Positions 1 through 9,542 of a stretch of DNA of 47,308 nucleotides are shown here, piece after piece; the stretch's first letter is position 1; every line of letters starts with the position of its first letter. The notes beneath the pieces were generated by a model. It saw only the letters and a list, made by a program, of their open reading frames with translations, made no database searches and was not told where the DNA came from. This DNA comes from Motiliproteus sp. Lineage in GTDB: Bacteria > Pseudomonadota > Gammaproteobacteria > Pseudomonadales > Balneatricaceae. The position numbers and the translations under genes were made by a program. The stretch lies in NCBI GenBank assembly GCA_026196225.1, contig JAPHRD010000024.1, positions 1 to 47,308 on the forward strand. The letters run 5' to 3'.

Positions 1-908
1 CTGAGCTCGGGGTGGGTCAGGTCAACGCCAGTATCGATCACCGCCACCGGAATCTTGCCGCCGTCATACTGCACAGCCAAGCGGTCCGATTGGCTCAGTG
101 CCGGTCCATAGTTGAACGCAGCCAGAGGATCGGCCTCATCGGCCATGGTGAAGTAGGCGAACTCTTTTTGGACCTCCAGGGTGTTCTGGTCGGATTTCAG
201 AGTAATCACCCAATCATCCAGAGAGATACCCGGCTCAACCCGCAGCATCACAGCCAATCGGTCACCCGTGGATTTCAATTGGGTTTCGCTGATTAAACGC
301 AGGCCGTTGCGCTGTGCCAAAGCCTCTGCGGCTTCACCCTCAGCAGGTAATGACACCAACAACATATTGGCTCGCCAGTGGGGTTTCAGATACTCCGCAG
401 GTGTTTCTTCGCTCTGACAGGGCTGCAGCTGCTGAAGGTTCCAGCAAGCCGGATCACTGCCCTGCGGGAAACTTCCGTTAAAGGGTTGTGCCTGCAGATT
501 GCTGGGACAACTTTGCCCCTGGCCTGACAACGCCGCCTTCAGGTCCGGCGCTTTTGGAGTCAGCCAACGCTTTACCGGCTGCTGAGTCGCTGCGCGGACG
601 CCCTGACAAGTATCGACACTGCACTGCGGGCCAAAACCCCCGCTCTGACACTGCTGACTGAGTTGTTGCCATTGTTGGTCGTCCGCACGGAAGTTAATAA
701 ACTGCTTGCCGCCCTGACCTTGTTGAATCTGCCAATCTTTTAGCTGGTGTTGCTGGGCCCACTGTTTGGCATTCCAATTACCGGGCAGCTCGATGGAACG
801 CATCGGCTGCTGGGTTTGCTTCAGCAGGGGCGTTCCCTGCCAGCTCCATGACTGGATGGGCAAAGCAATCGTGCCGATCAGCAGTAAGATAGAAAATAAC
901 GGTTTCAT
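1..908 (-). CDS. Exported subtilisin-like serine protease (S8), partial, runs off the window
   Basis: About 302 N-terminal residues are visible; the 3' part lies beyond base 1. It opens with a signal peptide (Met-Lys, hydrophobic core, about 20 residues). A Gln-rich segment with six cysteines follows (roughly residues 65-165). Residues about 170-245 look like a fervidolysin-type S8 prodomain, with alternating strands and helices and a GISLDD turn. The catalytic domain then begins with the Asp motif VAVIDTGVDLTHPEL, Asp292. The His, Asn and Ser motifs would lie outside the window. The start ATG at 908 follows an AGAGGAA Shine-Dalgarno and sits 16 bases after the stop of the neighbouring S8 gene, so it is probably the fourth gene of the ECF sigma operon. 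Likely role: secreted or periplasmic proteolysis; the substrate is unknown. Confidence 0.85.
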   Translation of the reverse strand, partial: MKPLFSILLLIGTIALPIQSWSWQGTPLLKQTQQPMRSIELPGNWNAKQWAQQHQLKDWQIQQGQGGKQFINFRADDQQWQQLSQQCQSGGFGPQCSVDTCQGVRAATQQPVKRWLTPKAPDLKAALSGQGQSCPSNLQAQPFNGSFPQGSDPACWNLQQLQPCQSEETPAEYLKPHWRANMLLVSLPAEGEAAEALAQRNGLRLISETQLKSTGDRLAVMLRVEPGISLDDWVITLKSDQNTLEVQKEFAYFTMADEADPLAAFNYGPALSQSDRLAVQYDGGKIPVAVIDTGVDLTHPEL

Positions 909-924
909 GATTCTATTCCTCTGC

Positions 925-2481
925 TCACTTGGCTGCCGATTGTGGTAGTTGCAACTGCAGTCGGCTATGACGCAGGCCACCATCAAGATGCTCGACGGTC
1001 AGCCGCACCGTAACCAATCCGCCAGGCAATGTGGAGGGATCGAAGCGATACAGGGTCGACTCCACCATCCCTTGGCTCATGGGTTTCCCCAAGGGGTGCC
1101 ATTGGCTTGGCTGTTCACCTTGGCCGAATTGCAGATAGGCCTGAGCAAACAGATCCGCATCGGCGCTTCCGTTCAAGCTCAGCGTGCGGTCGTCGTTGAG
1201 CACAGCACCGGTAAGCTGGGCGTTTATATAACGCTGCGGATCGCTGGCTAATGCCTGCATCGCATCGACCGCCCCATAGCCGTGATTGCTATCGCTACCT
1301 TCTGGCCCCAGATCCCGGGCCGACTGAGTCAACATATGATTCAGGTTGCGAGGTTCCATCCAAGGATCACGTCCCAGCAGTAAAGCGGCCAGACCGGTAA
1401 CATAGGGGGCAGCGAAAGAGTTTCCGGTTGCCCGATAATATTCCCGATCCACAACAGCAGCTTCCGGTTGGTAATCTTTGCTGCCGTTCCGGCGCAGAAA
1501 GTCGCTGCCCCGTGCCCTTAACGAGAGGATCTCCACCCCCGGAGCTAACAGGTCCAAGTCCGCACCCCAGTTACTAAACTCTGCACGCTGACCATCGGGG
1601 CCCAGACTACCCACCACCAGCACGCCATCGAGGCTTTCGTAGCCGTTGGCATCACCACTGGCCTGATTGCCGGCAGCGGTCACCACCAGCACTTCCCGCT
1701 GCTGGGCATAAGCTAGAGCATCCTGCTCGGCAGCACCAGGAACTTGCCCGCCTAAACTGAGGTGGATAATCCGTACGCCTTTGTCGACGGCATAGCGAAT
1801 GGCACGGGCAATATCGCTACCGTTACCGTGGCCACTGCCATCAAGGGCTTTCAGCACCATCAACTGTGCGTTGGGAGCAACACCGGCAATACCGATGCTG
1901 TTATTGGTATCTGCGGCAATAATTCCGGCCACGAGGGTACCGTGGCCGTGATCATCCCAGGGCGCGTTGGTATCGTTGATAAAATTCCAGCCGATCAAGT
2001 CATCGATCAGGCCATTACCATCATCATCACGCCCGTTGCTGCGTTCACCAGGATTGCGCCATAGTTGCGAGGGAGGAAGATCGGGATGGGTATAGTCGAC
2101 ACCGGTATCGATCACCGCCACCACCACCGGTTCCAATCTTAACGGATAACCAGAACCGTACTCCGGCGCCACCATGCCCCGGTGCATACTAACCAGATTG
2201 AGGGCGTAGAGTCCCCATTGGTCTTGGTAGTCCTGTCCCCAACTGCCATAGCTCTGAGACAACGGATCGTTAACAGCTCGTCCCCGTGGACTGGCACCGA
2301 TCACCGAGATCGCTGTCACTGTTTCATCCTGCCGGCTGTTATCGATCTCCACCAGCACCTGATCGATCTGCTTGGGAGCAACCTGCAGCTCAGCACTACC
2401 GCCGGGTTGCCCTGCTGGCGGCTGGGCAAGCAACGGCATGGCTATGGCCATCGCAGTGACCGCCAAGACACTTCTGTTCAT
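925..2481 (-). CDS. Exported subtilisin-like serine protease (S8)
   Basis: 518 residues. A signal peptide spans residues 1-19 or so. The catalytic triad and oxyanion residue are all visible: Asp125 in VAVIDTGVDYTHPDL, His180 in DDHGHGTLVAGI, Asn272 in TAAGNQ and Ser355 in GNSFAAP. Between Asp and His is an Asp-rich calcium-type loop (DDDGNGLIDD, 152-161). Residues about 422-513 look like the beta-sandwich domain often found after S8 catalytic domains (…STLPGGLVTVRLTVEH…). Only about 50 residues separate the signal peptide from the segment leading into the catalytic domain, so a full inhibitory prodomain seems absent. The start codon overlaps the anti-sigma stop (ATGA), indicating translational coupling. 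The active site is intact; the substrate is unknown. Confidence 0.93.
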   Translation of the reverse strand: MNRSVLAVTAMAIAMPLLAQPPAGQPGGSAELQVAPKQIDQVLVEIDNSRQDETVTAISVIGASPRGRAVNDPLSQSYGSWGQDYQDQWGLYALNLVSMHRGMVAPEYGSGYPLRLEPVVVAVIDTGVDYTHPDLPPSQLWRNPGERSNGRDDDGNGLIDDLIGWNFINDTNAPWDDHGHGTLVAGIIAADTNNSIGIAGVAPNAQLMVLKALDGSGHGNGSDIARAIRYAVDKGVRIIHLSLGGQVPGAAEQDALAYAQQREVLVVTAAGNQASGDANGYESLDGVLVVGSLGPDGQRAEFSNWGADLDLLAPGVEILSLRARGSDFLRRNGSKDYQPEAAVVDREYYRATGNSFAAPYVTGLAALLLGRDPWMEPRNLNHMLTQSARDLGPEGSDSNHGYGAVDAMQALASDPQRYINAQLTGAVLNDDRTLSLNGSADADLFAQAYLQFGQGEQPSQWHPLGKPMSQGMVESTLYRFDPSTLPGGLVTVRLTVEHLDGGLRHSRLQLQLPQSAAK

Positions 2482-3143
2482 GGTTCCACTCTCTGTAGGT
2501 AGATCACGCCTTCACCGGCTTTCAGGGTAGCCAGAGCCTGATCCACATCGCTGCCCTGTGGCAGACTGATACGGTAGATACCCAAGCTATTGGGACCTGA
2601 AACGATCATCGCCTGCTGGGCTTTCAGCAGCGCCTGGAACTGGCCGATGGTTAGATCAGGTTTGACGCCAATATCCAACTGAATACCGGCATCAACCACC
2701 ACCGGATCACCGCCGGACAATACTTCGTAACCCTCATCCGCCGTCGGCATAATCAACACAGCGCCCAACGCCATCACTACGGCAAATTGAGACACCACCG
2801 CTACCTTGGCAAACTGGGGTGTCATGCCCCATTGAAAAGTCTCATTAAACCAGTTCTGCAGTCGCTCCATCATGGAGGGAGCCTGATCTCGCTGCAGCTC
2901 ATTGGCCGCTTGGGTTTCTTCAGTTTCAATGCGCTCTAACAGATCATCAAACAGATCTTCGCGCATCACCGCTTCCTGCTCCCCCACCTCGCTGACGGTT
3001 TCATTCAGAAACTCGATCTCAGCCAGCTGCAGTTGCGCCTCAGGATTATCCTCCAACCAGGCTTCCACCTGTTTGCGTTCGGACTCCTCTAGTGTGCCGT
3101 TTGCATACCAGGGCAGCAGTTCTTCTAAATTTCGGTCGCTCAT
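2478..3143 (-). CDS. Transmembrane anti-sigma factor with subtilase-prodomain-like periplasmic tail
   Basis: 221 residues. The N-terminus (LEELLPWYANGTLEESER, residues 6-23) matches the zinc-less anti-sigma domain pattern seen in RskA-type proteins and lacks the HxxxCxxC zinc motif. One transmembrane helix lies at about 113-133, placing 134-221 in the periplasm. That tail (153-221) has the order strand, helix, GPNSLGIYRISLPQGSD, an ALATLK helix and a VIYLQRV strand, the layout of S8 prodomains. It overlaps the sigma gene (ATGA) with an AGGAGGAG Shine-Dalgarno, and its stop overlaps the first protease start. Inferred role: hold the ECF sigma factor at the membrane until a periplasmic event, perhaps protease binding, releases it. 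Confidence 0.82.
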   Translation of the reverse strand: MSDRNLEELLPWYANGTLEESERKQVEAWLEDNPEAQLQLAEIEFLNETVSEVGEQEAVMREDLFDDLLERIETEETQAANELQRDQAPSMMERLQNWFNETFQWGMTPQFAKVAVVSQFAVVMALGAVLIMPTADEGYEVLSGGDPVVVDAGIQLDIGVKPDLTIGQFQALLKAQQAMIVSGPNSLGIYRISLPQGSDVDQALATLKAGEGVIYLQRVEP

Positions 3144-3727
3144 ATCACTCCTCCTGCATCTGCTACCGACACCCCCATGTTTTGCAGCCAGGGTTTTAAC
3201 TTAGCCCTGGCGTGAAACATTCGGGTTTTTACCGTGTTTTCGGGACACTGCAATATCTGCGCAATCTCCGGATAAGAATGGCCGTGGAAAAAAGTCAGCT
3301 CCATCACCTCCCGATGTTCATCGGAGAGTCTGTCCAGGGCGTTGCGTAACAGCCCCTTAAGTTGCTCTTGCGATTTCACCTGACTAAGATCCTGCTGTTC
3401 GTCTACCGCTTCCGGAGCTTCATCGAGTCCTACCGTATCCAGCTTTTTACCCCGCACCGCATTGAGGGTGCGAAAACGTGCGATACCTAGAATCCAGGTG
3501 GATGGCGAAGAACGTCCTTCAAAACTGGCCGCACTTTTCCACACTTCCATCATCACATCGTTCACCACCTCTTCTGCTTTGGCTTCATCGCGCATCATAC
3601 GGATGACAAAGCGAAAGATTCGGGTCGAGTAACGCGCATACAGTAGTCGCAATGCAGCCTTATCGCCTTTCCCGATACTATGGATCCAGGCAACCTCTTC
3701 GGCTGTACGCTGACTTGCTTCATCCAT
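3140..3727 (-). CDS. ECF-family RNA polymerase sigma factor
   Basis: 195 residues from the ATG at 3727, chosen because GGGAGGG (3735-3741) lies 7 bases upstream; the longer reading frame to 3799 has no such site. Sigma region 2 is near residues 25-95 (LRLLYARYSTRIFRFVIRMM, then the TWILGIARFRTLNAVR segment). Region 4 is near 130-185 with the helix-turn-helix SYPEIAQILQCPENTVKTRM. Regions 1.1 and 3 are absent, as expected for ECF factors. It is the first gene of the operon with its cognate anti-sigma factor and two S8 proteases. It probably directs transcription of its own operon, but I could not identify a convincing ECF promoter upstream. Confidence 0.93.
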   Translation of the reverse strand: MDEASQRTAEEVAWIHSIGKGDKAALRLLYARYSTRIFRFVIRMMRDEAKAEEVVNDVMMEVWKSAASFEGRSSPSTWILGIARFRTLNAVRGKKLDTVGLDEAPEAVDEQQDLSQVKSQEQLKGLLRNALDRLSDEHREVMELTFFHGHSYPEIAQILQCPENTVKTRMFHARAKLKPWLQNMGVSVADAGGVI

Positions 3728-3810
3728 TCCATAGCCCTCCCGGCAATTTGGATCAATTTCAGCAACAGATGCCCACCGCATTTTCGGCGTCAATATCAAT
3801 AATCCGTAAC

Positions 3811-3844
3811 CTGCTTACCTAGATGTCTATTATGTTGTAAGCAG
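3811..3844. repeat. Inverted repeat upstream of the ECF sigma gene
   Basis: Perfect 8-base arms CTGCTTAC (3811-3818) and GTAAGCAG (3837-3844) are separated by 18 bases, about 84 bases upstream of the sigma start. A second short palindrome, TGGTT-TAGG-AACCA, lies at 3891-3904. These could be operator sites or transcript hairpins. The remainder of 3728-4026 holds no gene that I can support. Confidence 0.4.
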
Positions 3845-4026
3845 CACGCAAAAATGGCGGCGGTAATTTTGACTGTAGTTGGCAAGGCACTGGTTTAGGA
3901 ACCAATCTCTGCGGTTATACAGTCTCTTCTCATCTTAGAAGCCCTGTCGCTGTTTGCCTACCTTATGCGCTGTTGTTTTCATTCATTTTTCGCCCTTTTT
4001 TCGATGCCTATTTAGTCGATATGGGA

Positions 4027-4227
4027 TCAGTCCGCTTCGATGGAAAGGATCAGGCCGCAATAACTGGGTAGAGGCTTGTTCAACTTAGCCAATGCCCGAC
4101 TACAGTTCATGGAGGTCAGTTCGCTATACAGTTGGCGAAAATCCGAGAGGCTCATGGGCAGAACTTCATTCATCTGACCTTGTGTACGACAACGGTGAGC
4201 TAACTCATAAATGCGTGTACTGATCAT
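4027..4227 (-). CDS. Small hypothetical protein (66 aa)
   Basis: I do not recognise this family. It has 66 residues, no signal peptide and no membrane segment. It opens with MISTRIYELAHRCR and contains three cysteines and a central LSDFRQLYSEL helix-like stretch. The reading frame is supported by a good Shine-Dalgarno (AAGGAGA) about 7 bases before the ATG. It is divergent from astC and stands alone, with 180 bases to astC and about 300 to the sigma gene. It is probably a real small gene, of unknown function. Confidence 0.55.
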   Translation of the reverse strand: MISTRIYELAHRCRTQGQMNEVLPMSLSDFRQLYSELTSMNCSRALAKLNKPLPSYCGLILSIEAD

Positions 4228-4398
4228 GACTTTCTCCTTGAGCGGTAATCAACTTTATTGCTGTTTCACCCAGTAGGTGGCGACCGCCAGAGAAAGGGTT
4301 CAATGTTTTTGCGAACTAAAGAGATCGGCTGGATAACTAACTGATCCGTCTTAACTTTGCTATTACTTACCCATACCGTATCTATTCTGCTTTGATAG

Positions 4399-5634
<1,236 letters not shown>

Positions 5635-5639
5635 CCCCT

Positions 5640-5668
5640 CCATCAAACACCGAGCTATTACTTGATGG
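5640..5668. terminator. Hairpin between convergent astC and SRPBCC genes
   Basis: CCATCAA (5640-5646) and TTGATGG (5662-5668) form a perfect 7-base stem with a 15-base loop at the junction of two convergent genes. No long T run follows on either strand, so termination activity is only suggested by position. Confidence 0.3.
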
Positions 5669-6656
5669 GAATATAGAGTCGGGTCATCCATTCATTGCTG
5701 TTTGATAGCGGGCGGGGATCGTTCTCGTAGACTTCCAGCGACGGGCGTCGGCCATCCAATGGCAACTTCAACATCTGGATATGAGCCACGGCAGAATACC
5801 AGGCCAGCTCCAAGAACTGATAGTTTCCCTGCAAAGTCACTTGATAATAGTGACCACCGTCGAAGGTTTTTAGTTGGTAGTCTCCCAATTCCATCTCCGA
5901 CGCTACCGGAGCCGCCATATCGCAGACAAAATACTTTTTGTCCATATCCACACGGTGGTAGACCACCCGCGGCGGCGCGCTTAACTCCGTGCGACTCTGG
6001 ACATAATCGATCAAGCGCGGAAAAGCGCTACCCATGGTCGGGACCATCGATTGCAGATCGCCTTCAAAGGGCTGACACAAGCACTGCTGCGCTGACAATT
6101 CGGTAGGGCCATCAAAGGAAAGACGGGGATGCTCAACATCGGGATTCAAGTGCCCCGCCAACATGGCTAAACCAAGATCGTAATCCTTAGTAATCATGGC
6201 TACGGTTTTGGCGGTCATAAAGCGGAACAGGAATGGCATCCGCCCCTGCATGCTCCAGGTCAATTCGGTGCCTTCATCCCGCTCGGTAAAATGAAAGCTT
6301 ACCTGACACACAGATTTGAATGGGCGGGTAAACTCGATCTCCTGCTCGATTCGCTGCGGTGTCTGAAACCTCAGATGGGTGAGTTTACCTGCTCCAACAT
6401 ATTGGCCATCCCAGCTGTAATAGCCCCCTTCCTGATCACAATCAGCACTGTATTCCAGATGAGTACCAGGCTCATGGATCAGCCAGGGACTCCATTGTGG
6501 CCAACTACGGAAATCGCGAATTTTATCAAACAGCTGTTGAGGCGAAAGATCATAGATTCGGCTGCGACTAATCTGATACTCACCGGGCAAATTGGCCAAA
6601 TAGGCTATACCGATTGCGCCGATCACCAGCACAACAATGACAATAATCCAGACCAT
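5658..6656 (-). CDS. Membrane-anchored SRPBCC domain protein with GyrI-like C-terminal domain
   Basis: 332 residues. Residues 2-23 form a very hydrophobic N-terminal helix (anchor or uncleaved signal). Residues about 28-165 fit the SRPBCC/polyketide-cyclase-like fold, a hydrophobic cavity domain, with the usual opening where the Leu-Ser-Pro-Gln-Gln-Leu-Phe stretch precedes WPQWSPW. Residues about 185-332 resemble the GyrI-like small-molecule-binding domain. The architecture suggests binding of a lipophilic ligand at the membrane; no enzymatic residues can be named. The start has a strong GGAGAGAGGGA Shine-Dalgarno. It lies on the opposite strand between astC and the M20 gene, so it is not part of the ast transcript. 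Confidence 0.75.
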   Translation of the reverse strand: MVWIIVIVVLVIGAIGIAYLANLPGEYQISRSRIYDLSPQQLFDKIRDFRSWPQWSPWLIHEPGTHLEYSADCDQEGGYYSWDGQYVGAGKLTHLRFQTPQRIEQEIEFTRPFKSVCQVSFHFTERDEGTELTWSMQGRMPFLFRFMTAKTVAMITKDYDLGLAMLAGHLNPDVEHPRLSFDGPTELSAQQCLCQPFEGDLQSMVPTMGSAFPRLIDYVQSRTELSAPPRVVYHRVDMDKKYFVCDMAAPVASEMELGDYQLKTFDGGHYYQVTLQGNYQFLELAWYSAVAHIQMLKLPLDGRRPSLEVYENDPRPLSNSNEWMTRLYIPIK

Positions 6657-6766
6657 GGTTTCTTCCCTCTCTCCTTAGCACTGCCTGTGCAGTCTAGGAC
6701 AGTTTTCAGGCTAAGATAAGTCTACTCTCACCTCCCTATCCTCCTAACTCTGCTTTACTTAAGGGT

Positions 6767-8026
6767 ATGTTGACTCTCTCTAACAACAGTGAAGTGACTG
6801 TTATGGCAGATCAATTCTCACCCTGGTTAGCCTGGATCGATAGTCAGTATCAGGAGATGCTGGATACCACCATCTCGCTAGCCAATATCAACTCAGACAG
6901 CCTTAACGCGGCAGGCGTTAACAGGGTTGGGGAAATGCTCGCAGAGTATTGTCAGCAGACCCTGGAGGTTCCAGTCGCCCCTGTAGAGCTTGCACCGCTG
7001 AAACAGGTGCTGGACAACGGTGAACAACAGCAGCTGCCTCTGGGCAAAGCGCTGCGACTCAGCCTGCGACCACAGGCACCATTGCGGATCTTCTTCTGCG
7101 CCCATCTGGATACGGTATTTGCCATCGACCACCCTTTCCAGCATTGCCGCTGGCTTGATGAAGAGACCTTGAACGGCCCCGGCGTCACCGATCTTAAGGG
7201 GGGTATTCTGGTAATGATCAAGGCGCTGCAGGCATTCGAACGAACTCCCTGGAGCGATCAGATTGGCTGGGAAATTTTATTTAACCCCGATGAGGAGATA
7301 GGTTCCCCCGGCTCCTCCGAACTGATTACCCAGGCGGCCCAAGGCTGCCAGCTGGGGATGATCTACGAACCCTGTTTTCCCGATGGCAACTTTGCCGGCG
7401 CGCGCAAGGGCAGTGGCAATTTCACCGTAGTGGTCCATGGCCGTGCAGCCCACGCAGGGCGAGAACACCATCTAGGCCGAAATGCCATTCGGGCGATGAG
7501 CGACTTTGTTGGCGCCCTGGATGATCTTAACGGCCGACGCCCTGGGCTCACGGTTAACCCCGGATTTATCCAGGGCGGTGGTGCGGTAAACAGCGTACCT
7601 GATCTATGCCTGTGCCGATTTAACGTGCGTCTGAAGCAGACCGGCGATGACCAATGGTTTCAACAACAATTAGATCGCTTGCTGGCAGACCTCAATCAGC
7701 GTGACGGCATCCAGGCCGAATTACATGGCCGCTTCAGTCGCCAACCCAAAATAATCAGTTCTTCCAATCAGCGACTGCTGGAACTGGCTATCGATTGCGG
7801 CAAACAGTTGGGAATGAAACTGGACTATCTGCCCACAGGTGGCTGCTGTGATGGCAACAATCTATCGGATCTGGGAGTTCCCAACATCGATACCCTGGGC
7901 GTCCAGGGGGGCGCCATCCACAGCAGCGAAGAGTTCCTCAAGGTATCCAGCCTGACCGAACGGGCCAAGCTTAGCGCCCTGCTATTGATGCGACTGGCTA
8001 ACGAGCCAGACTTAAAGTGGCTGTAA
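6767..8026 (+). CDS. M20-family zinc metallohydrolase in the ast cluster
   Basis: 419 residues as drawn. Metal and catalytic residues of the M20 family are visible: His113 and Asp115 in CAHLDTVF, Asp142 in GVTDLKGG, the Glu pair 176-177 in NPDEEIGS, and a late His in [10 protein letters not shown]. The dimerisation domain lies near 220-330 ([17 protein letters not shown]). The start is uncertain: an ATG at 6803 (MADQFSPW) is a natural alternative giving 407 residues, and the AAGGG before 6767 is too close to be ideal. It ends 19 bases before astD and is probably co-transcribed with it. M20 enzymes include carboxypeptidase G2, ArgE and the desuccinylase DapE, so action on an N-acyl amino acid of arginine catabolism is plausible but unproven. 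Confidence 0.85.
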   Translation: MLTLSNNSEVTVMADQFSPWLAWIDSQYQEMLDTTISLANINSDSLNAAGVNRVGEMLAEYCQQTLEVPVAPVELAPLKQVLDNGEQQQLPLGKALRLSLRPQAPLRIFFCAHLDTVFAIDHPFQHCRWLDEETLNGPGVTDLKGGILVMIKALQAFERTPWSDQIGWEILFNPDEEIGSPGSSELITQAAQGCQLGMIYEPCFPDGNFAGARKGSGNFTVVVHGRAAHAGREHHLGRNAIRAMSDFVGALDDLNGRRPGLTVNPGFIQGGGAVNSVPDLCLCRFNVRLKQTGDDQWFQQQLDRLLADLNQRDGIQAELHGRFSRQPKIISSSNQRLLELAIDCGKQLGMKLDYLPTGGCCDGNNLSDLGVPNIDTLGVQGGAIHSSEEFLKVSSLTERAKLSALLLMRLANEPDLKWL

Positions 8027-8045
8027 TCCAACGGAGGCTATGGCG

Positions 8046-9524
8046 ATGACTGATTCACTGTATATCAACGGACAGTGGCAAGCCGGTCAGGCGGGGCCCT
8101 TCAGTTCATACAATCCGGCACTTCCAACACAGCAGCAATCGCCACTCTGGCAAGGCAACAGCGCTACCACCGAGCAAGTCGATCAAGCCGTGGGAGCAGC
8201 CGGTCAGGCATTTTTAGCCTGGTCAACACAGTCGCCGCAGAACCGCATTGATATCATCCACCAGTTTGGAGAACTGCTAAAAAGCCAACAGCATAAAATC
8301 GCGGAATTAATCTGCCTGGAAAACGGTAAACCTCTCTGGGAAGCCGCCACCGAAGTTGCTGCCATGTTAGGAAAAATCGATCTGTCGATCCGTTCGGCGA
8401 CGGAGAGGACCGGGCAACGACAGAGTGACCTGGGCGCCGCGCAGGCAGTACTGCGCCATCGTCCTCACGGCGTAGTCGCCGTGTTTGGCCCTTTTAATTT
8501 CCCCGGCCACCTGCCAAATGGCCATATCATTCCTGCGCTGCTGGCCGGTAATTGTGTGCTGTTCAAACCCAGTGAACAGACCCCTGCTGTCGCCGCTGAA
8601 GTGATGGCGTTATGGCAGCAGACCGACCTTCCCGCTGGCGTACTTAACCTGTTGCAAGGAGAACTGGAAACCGCAAAATCACTCGCCTGCCACGACGGGA
8701 TCGATGGTCTGTTTTTTACCGGCAGCTCCGCCACCGGGCACCGCTTGCACCAGCAGTTTGGCGGCCATCCGGACAAAATTCTGGCGCTTGAAATGGGAGG
8801 CAACAATCCATTGATTGTCGACCGGGTCGACAATATCGATGCCGCCGTCCACGAGATCATCCAGTCCGCCTTTATCACCTCGGGAGAACGCTGCACCTCC
8901 GCGCGCCGACTGTTATTACCGGACAATGAATTCGGCGACCAAGTACAATCCCGATTGATCGAAGCCAGCCAACAGATTGTTGTAGCCCCCGGGAACTCTG
9001 AGCCGCCGCCCTTTATGGGTGCCATGATCAGCGAGTCTGCTGCCGATGCTATTGTCGCTGCCGAGACCAACCTCAAAACTTTAGGCGGACAAGCCTTACT
9101 CTCTCCCAAAAAAATACATCTAGGTACCGCCCTGCTGTCTCCCGGCATTATCGACGTCAGCGGTATTGCCAAGCTACCGGATCAGGAGTACTTCGGACCT
9201 TTGTTGCAGCTGATTCGCTATCAGGATTTTGATCAGGCCATCGAGTTGGCCAACGCCACCCGCTACGGACTTTCAGCAGGCCTGCTCAGCGATAGTCGTG
9301 ACCGTTACCAACATTTTCTGGCCCGCATCCGCGCCGGCATCGTAAACTGGAACCGGCAAATCACCGGCGCTGCTGGCAGCGCCCCATTCGGCGGTATTGG
9401 TGCCAGCGGTAACCATCGACCCAGTGCTTACTACGCAGCCGACTACTGCGCCTACCCGGTCGCCAGCGTAGAAGTAGAAGAATTGCAGCTACCGGAAACC
9501 CTGTCGCCAGGTCTCAAGTTCTGA
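8046..9524 (+). CDS. astD: N-succinylglutamate 5-semialdehyde dehydrogenase
   Basis: 492 residues from the ATG at 8046. The GGAGG at 8033-8037 is 8 bases from this ATG but only 2 bases from the in-frame ATG at 8040. This is an aldehyde dehydrogenase superfamily member with general-base Glu249 in ALEMGGNNP and nucleophile Cys283 in [10 protein letters not shown]. The nucleotide-binding stretch is [17 protein letters not shown] (143-159), and FFTGSSATG lies at 223-231. [10 protein letters not shown] and the neighbouring astB identify it as AstD, which oxidises succinylglutamate semialdehyde to succinylglutamate with NAD in the cytoplasm. It is followed closely by astB. Confidence 0.94.
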   Translation: MTDSLYINGQWQAGQAGPFSSYNPALPTQQQSPLWQGNSATTEQVDQAVGAAGQAFLAWSTQSPQNRIDIIHQFGELLKSQQHKIAELICLENGKPLWEAATEVAAMLGKIDLSIRSATERTGQRQSDLGAAQAVLRHRPHGVVAVFGPFNFPGHLPNGHIIPALLAGNCVLFKPSEQTPAVAAEVMALWQQTDLPAGVLNLLQGELETAKSLACHDGIDGLFFTGSSATGHRLHQQFGGHPDKILALEMGGNNPLIVDRVDNIDAAVHEIIQSAFITSGERCTSARRLLLPDNEFGDQVQSRLIEASQQIVVAPGNSEPPPFMGAMISESAADAIVAAETNLKTLGGQALLSPKKIHLGTALLSPGIIDVSGIAKLPDQEYFGPLLQLIRYQDFDQAIELANATRYGLSAGLLSDSRDRYQHFLARIRAGIVNWNRQITGAAGSAPFGGIGASGNHRPSAYYAADYCAYPVASVEVEELQLPETLSPGLKF

Positions 9525-9542
9525 GCCCGGGAGGGAGCGTTA

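Noticed and set aside
3898-3927. GGAACC followed by AGTCT as an ECF promoter
   Set aside because: It points along the plus strand, away from the sigma operon and into no plus-strand gene nearby.
8465-9172. Minus-strand open frame of about 235 codons inside astD
   Set aside because: Antisense to the conserved catalytic region of astD, with no start signal or family match.
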